From the NCBI GenBank assembly GCA_009995225.1, contig JAACPW010000017.1:25663-89662 (forward strand): a DNA stretch of 64,000 bases, written 5' to 3'. The first letter of the stretch is position 1, and every line of letters starts with the position of its first letter. The notes under the pieces were generated by a model. The model was not told the DNA's origin. It worked only from the letters and a program-made list of their open reading frames with translations, and did not search any database. Below, one piece after another: positions 28,703 through 38,602 of the stretch. Source of the stretch: Sphingomonadales bacterium (GTDB lineage Bacteria > Pseudomonadota > Alphaproteobacteria > Sphingomonadales > Sphingomonadaceae). A program made the translations under genes and the position numbers.

Positions 28703-29533
28703 ATGGAACAGGGTCGAACATCGTTGCGTGGCTCGGCGCGTGGACGCTTTCCGGGTGTCAGCCCGGACGTGTTGGAAGCAGATTTGCTGCGCGCGCTCGA
28801 CCGGCGCGAAATCGAAGTGCTGTTCCAGCCGCAGTTCTCATGCGTCACGGGCGCTCTGACCGGTGCCGAGGCGCTGGCGCGGTGGCGGCATCCCACCTTG
28901 GGAGCCGTGGGCGCGCGCGATCTGTTTGCCGTCGCCGAAAGGGCGGCGCTGGTCGCCCCGCTTTCGCGACATGTCGTTGCACGCGCGCTGGAGGATGCGG
29001 CAACCTGGCCCACAAACCTGATGCTTTCGCTCAACATCACGCCAGAGGAACTGGGCGACCCCCGGTTTGCAGCCGATTTTGCTGCCCTGATTGGCCGATC
29101 CGTGATCGCACCGCAGCGGCTGATGCTGGAAATCACCGAAGACCTGTTGCTGCGCAATCTGCCTCAGGCGGCAAGCGCGCTGAAGGCGCTCCGGGGCCTC
29201 GGATTTCGCACCGCTCTCGATGATTTCGGCGCGGGGTTCTGCAATTTCCGCTACCTGCGCGAACTGCCTCTGGACGCGCTGAAACTGGACATGGCGATGG
29301 TGGAAGGCGTGCCTGCCGATGCGACGGCGCTGGCCGTTTTGCGGGCCATCATTGCCTTGGCCAAGGCCTTGGGTCTGGCGGTCTATGCCGAAGGGATCGA
29401 GGACGAAATCCAGCGCGCTGCAATTACCGCCGAGGGTTGCGATTTCTGGCAGGGCTTCCTTCGCGCACAGCCGATGCCCAGCGACAGCGTGATCGCGCTC
29501 GCACGAACGGCGCGGGGCATGGGGCACGGTTGA
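28703..29533 (+). CDS. EAL domain protein (cyclic-di-GMP phosphodiesterase)
   Basis: A 276-residue stand-alone EAL domain. The metal and substrate motifs are present: GAEALARWRHP, EITEDLLLRN, DDFGAGFCNF, LKLDMAMV and AEGIED. This set suggests an active enzyme that degrades cyclic-di-GMP to pGpG. There is no sensory or transmembrane domain. ATG 28703 is chosen because AGAAGGA precedes it; ATG 28670 is an alternative that adds 11 residues. Confidence 0.9.
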   Translation: MEQGRTSLRGSARGRFPGVSPDVLEADLLRALDRREIEVLFQPQFSCVTGALTGAEALARWRHPTLGAVGARDLFAVAERAALVAPLSRHVVARALEDAATWPTNLMLSLNITPEELGDPRFAADFAALIGRSVIAPQRLMLEITEDLLLRNLPQAASALKALRGLGFRTALDDFGAGFCNFRYLRELPLDALKLDMAMVEGVPADATALAVLRAIIALAKALGLAVYAEGIEDEIQRAAITAEGCDFWQGFLRAQPMPSDSVIALARTARGMGHG

Positions 29534-29693
29534 GCGGCGGGCCGACGCGGTGTTCGGGCTAGAATCACGGCAGCGCAGATTAGAAGTCGGGTGATTTTCC
29601 CGCTTCGGGCGAAACATTGCGATGGTCGCTGGGTTCTGGCGTTGAATGCTGTAGTGACCGGCAGCCCACTTTATCCCGAAGGGATCACCAACC

Positions 29694-30479
29694 GTGAGAC
29701 TCAAGCTCAACGTGCACCTCGACTACTGGTTCGAGGAATTGTGCGATGTCCTCCTGCAAATCGAAGCCGCCGCTGTCGAAGGGCAATTGATCGAGCACGC
29801 GCACATCAATGTGGCACCCGTGATCCATTTTTCGCGCGTTCCGGCGCAGGACAATATCGGCGAGCGGATCTGGCTGCAGGCGCAGGGCCGTGTCGAGGTG
29901 GATTACGAGACCACCGTTCTGATCGACCGGCAAAGGGTGGATTACAGCCACCTGCCTGCCGTTGCGCTGCATGATGTGCCGGGCGATGTCGTGCCCTATC
30001 TTCTGCCATCACGCTATTGCCCATCGGACCAGTTCGCCGACATCGCGGTAGAGCGGTTTGGCGATCTGGAGGGCGGCGCCAAGATTGCAGCCATTCACGA
30101 TTGGGTCGCAGCGCACCTGTCCTACGTGCCGGGATCGAGCAACGCTGAAACAACCGCGATGGACACATACGAAGGCGCAGAAGGTATTTGCCGCGATTAC
30201 GCGCATCTCGTGATCGCGCTTGCCCGCGCCAGCGACATACCGGCCCGGATCGCAAGCGTTTACGCGCTGGGCGTCACCCCTCCCGATTTTCATGCGGTCG
30301 CCGAAGTGTTTCTGGGCGGTGCATGGCACATGGTCGATGCCACCGGCATGGCCGAGGTGGCTGCAACAGCCACCATCGGTGTTGGGCGCGACATCGGCGA
30401 TGTCGCTTTCCTCACAGCGTTCGGAATGCTGGAGATGAAAGGGCAAAGCGTTTCGGTGACAGCCGCCGATCACGGCTGA
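29694..30479 (+). CDS. transglutaminase-like cysteine protease domain protein
   Basis: A 261-residue protein with an N-terminal beta-rich domain (about 1-110) and a transglutaminase core. The catalytic triad is visible as GICRDYAHL (Cys), DFHAVAEVFL (His) and VDATG (Asp). Family members act as peptidases or amidases rather than crosslinkers in bacteria. No signal peptide is seen. The start is GTG at 29694. It is convergent with mfd over a 17-nt gap. Confidence 0.88.
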   Translation: MRLKLNVHLDYWFEELCDVLLQIEAAAVEGQLIEHAHINVAPVIHFSRVPAQDNIGERIWLQAQGRVEVDYETTVLIDRQRVDYSHLPAVALHDVPGDVVPYLLPSRYCPSDQFADIAVERFGDLEGGAKIAAIHDWVAAHLSYVPGSSNAETTAMDTYEGAEGICRDYAHLVIALARASDIPARIASVYALGVTPPDFHAVAEVFLGGAWHMVDATGMAEVAATATIGVGRDIGDVAFLTAFGMLEMKGQSVSVTAADHG

Positions 30480-30496
30480 CAGCCAAGGCGGCGCAC

Positions 30497-33400
30497 CTAA
30501 GCTGCCTTTTTGGCTTTCGTCGCCTTCTTCACGATGCCCGAGAGGCCTTTGGTCAACTGGAACAGGCCGTTGAGGCGGCTTTGCGGATCGCTCCACGCAC
30601 GGTTGATCACCAGCTTCATGTCGGGACGCAGCTTGGCAGTTTCCTTGCCGCCTTCATTGAGCCGGTCGACATAGGCGAGAAGGCCCCGCGGATCGGGGAA
30701 ATCGTCGTTGTGAAAGGTCACCAGCGTTCCGCGCGCGCCAACATCAATCTTGGCGACGTTGCCACCGATGGCCTGATGCTTGATTTCAATCAGGCGAATG
30801 AGGTTCTTGGTGGGTTGTGGCAGATCGCCGAAGCGGTCGATCATTTCGGCGGCGAGGCTTTCAATCTCGTTCTGCCCCTCGGCCTGGTTCAGACGGCGGT
30901 AAAGCGCCATGCGCACGGCGAGGTCGGGGACATATTCCTCGGGGATCATGATCGGCGCATCAACGGTGATCTGCGGGGTGATCTTGTCGCGCGCCGGGGC
31001 GAGTCCCATTTCGCCGGCCTTGGCAGCCAGAATCGCTTCTTCGAGCATCGCCTGATAGAGTTCAAACCCAACCTCGCGAATGTGGCCGGACTGTTCGTCG
31101 CCCAGCAAGTTACCGGCACCGCGAATGTCGAGATCGTGGCTGGCAAGCTGGAAACCGGCGCCAAGGCTGTCGAGATCGCCGAGCACCTTCAACCGCTTCT
31201 GCGCCACTTCTGACAGCGCGACGCCGGCCTCATGCGTGAGATAGGCATAGGCGCGCAGCTTGGCCCGGCCCACGCGGCCGCGCAGCTGGTAAAGCTGGGC
31301 CAGACCAAAGCGGTCGGCGCGGTGGATGATGATGGTATTGGCGCTCGGAATATCGAGCCCGCTTTCGACGATCGTGGTCGAGAGCAGCACATCGTACTTG
31401 CGGTCGTAGAAGGCGCCCATACGTTCCTCGACTTCGCTCGGGCTCATCTGGCCATGGGCGGAGACGGACTTGATCTCGGGCGCGTGTTCGCGCAGCCATT
31501 CTTCCACGTTGGCCATGTCGGCAATGCGGGGCACGACGATGAAACTCTGCCCGCCGCGGTGGTGTTCGCGCAGCAAGGCTTCGCGCATCACCATGTCGTC
31601 CCATTCCATCACATAGGTGCGCACCGCGAGGCGATCGACCGGCGGCGTCTGGATGGTGCTGAGTTCGCGCAGGCCCGACATTGCCATTTGCAGCGTGCGC
31701 GGGATCGGGGTGGCGGTGAGGGTGAGGACGTGGACATCGGCGCGTAGCTGCTTCAGCTTCTCCTTGTGGTTGACGCCGAACCGCTGTTCTTCGTCCACGA
31801 TCACAAGGCCGAGATTTTTGAATCTGGTCGTCTTGGACAGTATCGCATGCGTGCCCACGACGAGATCGATCGAGCCGCTCTCCAACCCTTCGCGCGTTTC
31901 GGTGGCTTCCTTTGACGTCACCAGCCGTGACAGGCGACCGACATTCAGCGGGAATCCTGCAAAACGCTCGGCAAAGTTCTGGAAGTGCTGGCGGGCGAGG
32001 AGCGTCGTGGGGGCAACCACCGCCACCTGCTGCCCGTTCATCGCCGCAACGAAGGCGGCACGCAGAGCGACTTCGGTCTTGCCGAATCCGACATCGCCGC
32101 ACACCAGCCGGTCCATCGGCCGGCCGCTGTCCAGATCGCCCAGCACGTCGGCGATGGCGCGTTCCTGGTCTTCGGTTTCCGACCACGGGAAACGGTCGGT
32201 GAACTGGCCGAGCGTGGCCGGATCGGCGGGGAGGGCAGGGGCCTGCCGCAGCGCCCGCGCGGCGGCGACCTGCATCAGCTCGCCCGCGATCGCGGTGATG
32301 CGTTCCTTCAGCTTGGCGCGGCGGCGCTGCCATGCCTCGCCGCCGAGCCGGTCAAGCTGAACCGCGAGTTCGGACGAGCCGTAGCGGCTGAGCACATCGA
32401 TATTCTCGACCGGGATGAACAGCTTGTCCCCGCCTGCATATTCCAGCGCGACACAATCGTGCTGGCTCTTGCCCACGGGGATCGGTTCAAGGCCGAGATA
32501 GCGCCCGATCCCGTGTTCGATATGCACCACCAGATCGCCGCGTGACAGCGCCTGAAGCTCGGCCAGGAAGGCGTCTGAATCCTTACGCTTCTTCTTGCGC
32601 CGCACCAGCCGGTCACCAAGCACATCGGCTTCCGTGACCAGTTCCATCGTGTCGCTGGAAAACCCGGTTTCAAGCGGCAGCACCACTACAGCGGTCGTGT
32701 TCTTGGCCGCCAAGCCCAGCGCCTGCTGCCAACTGTCCGCCAGCGCGGTGGGAGCACCGGCTTCTTCAAGGATTGCTGCGATACGCCGGGCGCTGCCTTT
32801 GGAGTAGGCCGCAATCAGGGATTTGCGCGATGATTTGGCCGTGGTCTTGAAATGGCCGGCTGCGGCTTCGTAAACATTTTCCCCGCGCCCGCGTTCGGGG
32901 GAAAAGTCGCGGGCCGAACGAAAACCGAAATCAAGCACGCTGGCGCTGTCGTCGGCACCAAAGCTGCTGGCGCGGTGGGCCGGCATGGCGGCAAGCGCCG
33001 TGTCGAATTCGCCCCGTGTCAGATAGAGCGCATCAGGCGCCAGGGGGCGGTAACTGCCCTTCTTCTCGCCTGCGATGCGGCCGCGCTGCTGGTGATAATC
33101 GGCAATATCCGTCAGCCGTTCCTCGGCCGCGCCGATTGCGCCCTGATCAATGATAACCACGTCATCCATGCCCAGATGGTCGAACAGGCTTGCCATCCGC
33201 TCTTCAAACAATGGAAGCCAGTGCTCCATGCCCGCCAGCCGCCGGCCATCGGACACCGCCTCGTAAAGCGGGTCTTGCGTGGCGTTGGCGCCAAAGAGTT
33301 CCCGGTAACGGGTGCGGAACCGCTTGATGCTGTCTTCATCCAGCAGCGCTTCGGATGCGGGCAGGAGCAGATGCTCGTCGATCCGTTCGATGGTCAGCTG

Positions 33401-33997
33401 CGTGGCGGGATCGAACAGCCGCAGGCTTTCCAGCTCGTCTCCGAAAAAATCGAGCCGCAGGCCGGCATCGAGGCTCGACGGGAAGATGTCGACGATCGAG
33501 CCGCGCACGGCAAATTCGCCATGGTCGATCACGGTGTCGGTGCGCCCGTACCCCTGCCGGGTCAGCAATGCGGCAAGGCTTTTGTGCCCGATCGACGTGC
33601 CGACGCGAAACTCGCGCACGCTTTCGCGCACCCGGAACGGGGTCAGCACGCGCTGCAAAACGGCGTTTACCGTGGTGACCAGCAACTGCTGTTTGGATCC
33701 CGGCTGCTGCAAGCGATGGAGCGCGGCGAGGCGCTCGGCACTGATCGAGAGAGCGGGACTGGCGCGGTCGTAGGGCAGGCAGTCCCACGCGGGGAAGACG
33801 ATCACTTCGATCTCGGGCGCGAAGAATTGCGCGGCTTCGGCGGCGGCGCGCATGGCGGCGTCATCGGGCGCGATGAACACGGCGCGCTGCTTTGCCGCAC
33901 GCGCCAGATCGGACAGCACGAGCGGCAGGCTGCCCCGCGGAAGCGAGGCAAGGGTCAGCGGTTCACGGGCCGCGAGGATGCGGTTGAGATCGGGCAT
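30497..33997 (-). CDS. mfd: transcription-repair coupling factor Mfd
   Basis: Mfd, 1166 residues, removes stalled RNA polymerase and recruits UvrAB. Visible are a UvrB-like N-terminal module (PAWDCLPYDRASP), an RNA-polymerase-interacting domain with VHIEHGIGRYLG, then the RecG-like SF2 helicase with DVGFGKTEVALR (Walker A), IVDEEQRFGV (DEEQ) and QLRGRVGR. The start ATG at 33997 gives MPDLNRILAAREPL; a longer open frame reaches into the region upstream but has no similarity. It is followed by nothing on the same strand within 1 kb. Confidence 0.96.
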   Translation of the reverse strand: MPDLNRILAAREPLTLASLPRGSLPLVLSDLARAAKQRAVFIAPDDAAMRAAAEAAQFFAPEIEVIVFPAWDCLPYDRASPALSISAERLAALHRLQQPGSKQQLLVTTVNAVLQRVLTPFRVRESVREFRVGTSIGHKSLAALLTRQGYGRTDTVIDHGEFAVRGSIVDIFPSSLDAGLRLDFFGDELESLRLFDPATQLTIERIDEHLLLPASEALLDEDSIKRFRTRYRELFGANATQDPLYEAVSDGRRLAGMEHWLPLFEERMASLFDHLGMDDVVIIDQGAIGAAEERLTDIADYHQQRGRIAGEKKGSYRPLAPDALYLTRGEFDTALAAMPAHRASSFGADDSASVLDFGFRSARDFSPERGRGENVYEAAAGHFKTTAKSSRKSLIAAYSKGSARRIAAILEEAGAPTALADSWQQALGLAAKNTTAVVVLPLETGFSSDTMELVTEADVLGDRLVRRKKKRKDSDAFLAELQALSRGDLVVHIEHGIGRYLGLEPIPVGKSQHDCVALEYAGGDKLFIPVENIDVLSRYGSSELAVQLDRLGGEAWQRRRAKLKERITAIAGELMQVAAARALRQAPALPADPATLGQFTDRFPWSETEDQERAIADVLGDLDSGRPMDRLVCGDVGFGKTEVALRAAFVAAMNGQQVAVVAPTTLLARQHFQNFAERFAGFPLNVGRLSRLVTSKEATETREGLESGSIDLVVGTHAILSKTTRFKNLGLVIVDEEQRFGVNHKEKLKQLRADVHVLTLTATPIPRTLQMAMSGLRELSTIQTPPVDRLAVRTYVMEWDDMVMREALLREHHRGGQSFIVVPRIADMANVEEWLREHAPEIKSVSAHGQMSPSEVEERMGAFYDRKYDVLLSTTIVESGLDIPSANTIIIHRADRFGLAQLYQLRGRVGRAKLRAYAYLTHEAGVALSEVAQKRLKVLGDLDSLGAGFQLASHDLDIRGAGNLLGDEQSGHIREVGFELYQAMLEEAILAAKAGEMGLAPARDKITPQITVDAPIMIPEEYVPDLAVRMALYRRLNQAEGQNEIESLAAEMIDRFGDLPQPTKNLIRLIEIKHQAIGGNVAKIDVGARGTLVTFHNDDFPDPRGLLAYVDRLNEGGKETAKLRPDMKLVINRAWSDPQSRLNGLFQLTKGLSGIVKKATKAKKAA

Positions 33998-34050
33998 AGG
34001 TTTCCAGTCAAGCGGCACGGGACCAAAGGGTTCCCGCAGGACGCTTTGGT

Positions 34051-34329
34051 TCAGCGCGGAATATCGACGTAATCGAGGCGTCGCATGGTTTCCAGCAGAT
34101 CGCCGGCCAAGTGCTCCGGCGGCGACTGCGAACCCAATGCCCAAGCCATCACGTCGACGTCATCTTCATCCAGCAGAGCTTCAAACCAGACCAGTTCCGC
34201 CTCGTCCCATGTCGTGTGGTAGCGATCGTAAAAGCCGCCGATCATGTAATCGGCTTCACGCGTGCCACGGTGCCAGCTGCGGAACTTGGCGCGGGCGAGA
34301 CGTTGGTCGAAGGAGGGTGTGTCGGTCAT
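34051..34329 (-). CDS. sdhE: succinate dehydrogenase assembly factor SdhE
   Basis: A 92-residue SdhE/DUF339 protein that promotes covalent FAD attachment to succinate dehydrogenase. The signature RGTREADYMIGGF near residues 21-33 is the variant of the RGxxEMD motif. The location between recG and mfd is conserved in alphaproteobacteria. It reads on the same strand as mfd and diverges from recG. ATG 34329 gives MTDTPSF and is preferred to the one at 34338. Confidence 0.92.
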   Translation of the reverse strand: MTDTPSFDQRLARAKFRSWHRGTREADYMIGGFYDRYHTTWDEAELVWFEALLDEDDVDVMAWALGSQSPPEHLAGDLLETMRRLDYVDIPR

Positions 34330-34400
34330 AAGCCTCACCTAGCCACAGCCTTGCGCCGCTTCAACTCGCAATGCAGGCAACGTAGTGATAGCGCAGCGCG

Positions 34401-36476
34401 ATGCGCCCCGAGGCTCTCAATCCGCTGTTTGCCGAAGTCCAGACGCTTGACGGCGTCGGGCCGAAGCTGATGAAGCCGCTGGAGAAGCTCGGCCTGACGC
34501 GAATCAAGGACCTTGCCTACCATCTGCCCGAACGTTTCGTGAGCCGCACAGCGATTGCCGATCTCGATTCGGGCAGCGAAGGCGAGCAGGTGATTATCGC
34601 GCTGACAGCCGTGGAGCACCGTGCCCCGCGTGCCGGCAGCCGCGGGCCTTACCGGGTGCTGGCGCAGGATGACATCGGCAATATCTGCGCGCTGACGTGG
34701 TTCGGAAAAGCGGCTTATGCGGCGAAAAAGCTCGTTCCCGTGGGCGAAAAGCGTTGGATCGCAGGGCGGCTCGACCGTTATGGCGATATGCTCCAGATCG
34801 TTCATCCCGACCACATCGAGGCTGAAAGTGCGGCCAACATGGGGCGTCAGAGCGAGCCGGTCTATCGCCTGTCGGATGGCCTCACGCAGCCGCGCATCGG
34901 CGATTTTACGCGCCAGGCACTCGCCCGGCTGCCGGAGCTTCCCGAGTGGATCGAACCCGGACAACTCGCACGTGCGGATTGGCCTGCATGGCGTGATGCG
35001 TTGCAATTGGGGCATGAGACAACCGACACCAAGGCGCATGATCGCCTCGCCTATGACGAGCTGCTGGCCAACAGCCTTGCGTTGCTGCTGGTCAAGGCAG
35101 AGGGGCGGCGGCGCAAGGGGCAGGCGCTTGCCGGTGACGGCGGCTTGCGGGCGAAATTGCATTTGCCTTTCGCACTGACCGGCGCGCAGGCCCGTTCGAT
35201 CACCGAAATCGCCGGCGACTTGGCGCAGGAGGCCCCGATGCTGCGGTTGCTGCAGGGCGATGTCGGCGCAGGCAAGACGGTGGTGGCGCTGAACGCTATG
35301 CTGATCGCGGTCGAAGCGGGCAAGCAGGCCGCGCTGCTCGCGCCGACCGAGATCCTCGCGCGGCAACATTTCGAAACCTTGCGCACAATGCTTGCGCCCA
35401 CCGGGGTCAACATCGCGCTGCTGACCGGACGGGCCAAGGGGCGCGAGCGTGAGGGGCTGTTGATGGGGCTGATGGACGGCTCAATCCAGATGCTTGTCGG
35501 CACCCATGCGATTTTTCAGGACACGGTCAATTATCGCGATCTGGGCCTTGTCGTGGTCGACGAGCAGCACCGGTTCGGCGTGGCGCAGCGTCTTGCTTTG
35601 GCGGCGAAGGGCCGCCGCGCGCCGCACACGCTGGCCATGACGGCGACGCCGATTCCACGCTCGCTCACGCTGGCGCAGTATGGCGAGATGGATGTGAGCC
35701 GTCTCGATGAATTGCCCCCCGGACGGCAGGCAATCGATACGCGCGTGGTGCCGCAGGAGCGGATGGAAGAGGTGGTTGCCGGGGTGGAGCGGCACCTGGC
35801 CAGCGGCCAGCAGGCCTATTGGGTCTGCCCGATGGTGCGCGAAATTGATGGCGCCCCGGACCTGGCAGATATCGCCGCTGCCGAAGCACGATTTGCGGCA
35901 CTCAAGGAGCGATTCGGCGATGCGGTTGCGCTGGTTCACGGTCAACTCCGCCCCGAAATCAAGGACGCCGCGATGGAGCGGTTTGCCAGCGGACAGGCGC
36001 GGCTGCTGGTGGCGACCACAGTGATCGAGGTCGGCGTCGATGTGCCTTCGGCCACGCTGATGGTGATCGAACAGGCCGAACGTTTCGGCCTTGCCCAGTT
36101 GCACCAACTGCGGGGCCGGGTGGGGCGGGGCGCAGAGAAATCCACCTGCCTGCTGCTGCGCGGCGGCGCCTTGTCGGAGACCGGGCGGGCCAGGCTGGCT
36201 CTGATGCGCGAAACGCAGGATGGATTCCGCATCGCCGAGGAGGATTTGGCACTACGCGGCGGCGGCGAGTTGCTGGGCACGCGGCAATCAGGCGAAGCTG
36301 CGTTCCGGATCGCCAATCTTGAACAGATGCAAAAACTTCTGCCGATTGCGCATGGCGATGCGCGGCTGCTGATGGAGCGTGACGGCGGCCTTACCAGTCC
36401 CCGCGGCGAGGCGGCGCGGCTGCTGCTCTACCTGTTTGAACGCGATTGGGGCGTGCAACTTCTTCGCGGTGGCTAA
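34401..36476 (+). CDS. recG: ATP-dependent DNA helicase RecG
   Basis: RecG, 691 residues, reverses stalled forks and processes branched DNA. It shows an OB-fold wedge domain (GVGPKLMKPLEKLGL and YHLPERF), Walker A GDVGAGKTVVAL, the DEQHRFGV motif II, TMTATPIPRSL-type motif III, and QLRGRVGRG. It is divergent from sdhE with a 71-nt intergenic region that should hold both promoters. Confidence 0.96.
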   Translation: MRPEALNPLFAEVQTLDGVGPKLMKPLEKLGLTRIKDLAYHLPERFVSRTAIADLDSGSEGEQVIIALTAVEHRAPRAGSRGPYRVLAQDDIGNICALTWFGKAAYAAKKLVPVGEKRWIAGRLDRYGDMLQIVHPDHIEAESAANMGRQSEPVYRLSDGLTQPRIGDFTRQALARLPELPEWIEPGQLARADWPAWRDALQLGHETTDTKAHDRLAYDELLANSLALLLVKAEGRRRKGQALAGDGGLRAKLHLPFALTGAQARSITEIAGDLAQEAPMLRLLQGDVGAGKTVVALNAMLIAVEAGKQAALLAPTEILARQHFETLRTMLAPTGVNIALLTGRAKGREREGLLMGLMDGSIQMLVGTHAIFQDTVNYRDLGLVVVDEQHRFGVAQRLALAAKGRRAPHTLAMTATPIPRSLTLAQYGEMDVSRLDELPPGRQAIDTRVVPQERMEEVVAGVERHLASGQQAYWVCPMVREIDGAPDLADIAAAEARFAALKERFGDAVALVHGQLRPEIKDAAMERFASGQARLLVATTVIEVGVDVPSATLMVIEQAERFGLAQLHQLRGRVGRGAEKSTCLLLRGGALSETGRARLALMRETQDGFRIAEEDLALRGGGELLGTRQSGEAAFRIANLEQMQKLLPIAHGDARLLMERDGGLTSPRGEAARLLLYLFERDWGVQLLRGG

Positions 36477-36480
36477 TGCC

Positions 36481-36981
36481 TCAATCCCCGACAGCTGCCA
36501 TTTCGCGCAAGAAACGGTCGGCCCAGCCATGAACGCCCCGATCAATGTCGCTCCACGCCGTTTCGAAAGCGGCGACATCGCCGTAGTAGGGATCCGCCAC
36601 GGGTTCGCCTTGGCGGCCATCGACGGCGTCCAACAACATCGCCATTTGGGCCGTGGCCCCGCGTGGGGCGCGGGCGCGCAGCGCTTCAAGATTGGCGCGA
36701 TCCATCACGATGATGTGGCTGAAATTGAAAAAATCGTCCCGTTCAATCTGCCGCGCCGATTGTCCGGCGATATCGATGCCGTTTTGCTGTGCTACCGCAA
36801 TGGCCCGCGCATCAGGCGGACTGCCAATATGAAAGGACGCCGTTCCCGCTGAATCGATTGCGCAAGCCAGCCCTCGATCCGACGCAACAGCGCGGAACGC
36901 TCCTTCTGCCATTGGTGACCGGCAAATATTGCCAAGACACACAAACAGCACGCTGATATTGTGCTTTTGCCCCCCATGCAT
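36481..36981 (-). CDS. low-molecular-weight protein tyrosine phosphatase
   Basis: A 166-residue LMW-PTP. The P-loop CLGNICRSP is at about residues 15-23 and the general acid motif DPYYG is near 130. These enzymes remove phosphate from tyrosine and sometimes arginine or arsenate. No kinase or arsenic genes lie next to it, so protein dephosphorylation is the default reading. It is convergent with recG, ending 4 nt from its stop. Confidence 0.92.
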   Translation of the reverse strand: MHGGQKHNISVLFVCLGNICRSPMAEGAFRAVASDRGLACAIDSAGTASFHIGSPPDARAIAVAQQNGIDIAGQSARQIERDDFFNFSHIIVMDRANLEALRARAPRGATAQMAMLLDAVDGRQGEPVADPYYGDVAAFETAWSDIDRGVHGWADRFLREMAAVGD

Positions 36982-37123
36982 AAGGCGCGGTTAGTCGAAA
37001 ATCGTGTAGCTGTCCACGCTTATGGTGTTGGTTTCACGCAAAAGATATCTCCACATTGGGTTAGAACCGTCCGATGTAAGCCTCGATGTGCGCTGATGGC
37101 AGCCGGGTTGGGCCTGGCGAACG

Positions 37124-38509
37124 TCAACTGGCCACAAGCGGGAGCGGAGCCGTGTTCGCCAGAATATCTTCGGTGATCTGCCGAACATTGACCTTGGCCT
37201 TGAGCCGCGCGCCGAGCAACGCCGTGCCCGACACCTTGCGCTGCACGAACAATGTTTCGATCGGCGGGAAGGCCCATGTGTCCTTGTCCTGCGCGATCGC
37301 ATAACCTTCCTCGCGCAGCAGGGGAATGAAGGCGCGGTCGCCGAAGTCGAACGGCGCATCTTCGCGCATTTCGCCGATCACGATCTCGATCATCTTGTTG
37401 ACCCGTTCGGGGTGCTTTTCTGCGACGACCGGCATCATGAACCCGGCTTCGATCGTGGCGGCCAGCACTTCAGTGGCATTGCCACGCAGGCCCGCTTCCA
37501 GCATTTTGCGGTAGCCATTGGCTACTGCCGGATCGACCGGACGACAGGCGCCGAAGTCCAGCAGGATGATTTCGCCCGTTTCGCGGCGGTAACGGAAATT
37601 GGCGAAGTTGGGATCGGTCTGCATGACGCCGAATTCGAACAATTCGCGTGTGACCAGCCGGATGAGGCGGGCGAACACTTCATCGCGTCGTTCGGCAGGC
37701 TCGTTGCCGAGATCTTCGATCGACACGCCATCTTCAAAACTCATCGCGAGGATCGATCCGCGGGTCAGCCCTTCATGCAGCTTGGGCACCACGAAGCCCG
37801 GCGTGCCCGCCAGCCGTTCACGATACATCGCCATCTGGGCGCCCTCGCGGGTATAATCGGCTTCTTCATGAAGCTGCTGCTTGGCCGCTGCCATCAGCTT
37901 GTCCATTTCCAGTTCGGGCGGGGCAAAGCCGGCGACCTTGAGCAACGTCATCACATTATCGACATCGCTATCGATGCTTTTGGCGACGCCCGGATATTGC
38001 ACCTTGATCGCCAGTTCCTCGCCATCGCGGGTCAGCGCTTTGTGCACCTGACCGATGCTGGCGGCGGCGATGGGGCGGGGGTTGAACCAGCGGAACTGCT
38101 TGCGCCAGTCCGGCCCCCATTCAGCGCGCAGCACGGTATCAAGCTGCTTGGTCGGCATGAAATTCGCCTGATCGCGCAATGTGGCGAGGATCTTTGACAG
38201 TTCTTCGGGCAGGAAATCGCCGGCATCCAGACTGATCATCTGGCCCATTTTCATTGCTGCCCCGCGCAGGTGGGACAGGCGGTCCGTCATGCGCTGCACA
38301 TTTCCGGGGGTGAGGATGAGATCGCGCGCGTTGATGCCCTCGCCGCTTGCCAGCCGCCGTGCACCCTCGGCCACCATGCCGCTGGCGACCCCGCCAACCA
38401 ACCGGCCAAAGGTGCCGAACCGCGCGATCCGCCCCGATGGCACAGCGCGCTGACGGTTGCGATCTTCGGGCAGGTTTTCAAAATCGGGGATTTTATCGTC
38501 ATCGGCCAC
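37124..38509 (-). CDS. ABC1/UbiB family atypical kinase
   Basis: A 461-residue ABC1 (COQ8/UbiB) family protein. The family KxGQ motif appears in MKMGQMISLDAG near residues 86-97. QYPGVAKSIDSDVDN and LDFGACRPVDP carry the kinase-like core, and the QTDPNFANFRY segment the catalytic loop. Members are ATPases that assist ubiquinone biosynthesis or lipid metabolism. There are no transmembrane helices at the C-terminus, unlike E. coli UbiB, so it is a soluble paralogue. The start is GTG; the ribosome binding site is weak. Confidence 0.88.
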   Translation of the reverse strand: MADDDKIPDFENLPEDRNRQRAVPSGRIARFGTFGRLVGGVASGMVAEGARRLASGEGINARDLILTPGNVQRMTDRLSHLRGAAMKMGQMISLDAGDFLPEELSKILATLRDQANFMPTKQLDTVLRAEWGPDWRKQFRWFNPRPIAAASIGQVHKALTRDGEELAIKVQYPGVAKSIDSDVDNVMTLLKVAGFAPPELEMDKLMAAAKQQLHEEADYTREGAQMAMYRERLAGTPGFVVPKLHEGLTRGSILAMSFEDGVSIEDLGNEPAERRDEVFARLIRLVTRELFEFGVMQTDPNFANFRYRRETGEIILLDFGACRPVDPAVANGYRKMLEAGLRGNATEVLAATIEAGFMMPVVAEKHPERVNKMIEIVIGEMREDAPFDFGDRAFIPLLREEGYAIAQDKDTWAFPPIETLFVQRKVSGTALLGARLKAKVNVRQITEDILANTAPLPLVAS

Positions 38510-38602
38510 GGGGAGGGGTTCCGGCTATAAGAGGCTTTTGCAGGCAACGGCCCGCGCGGCGCTGCGTTCCTCCCGAAATGGGGCGGACTCCCGCTTACAC
38601 AA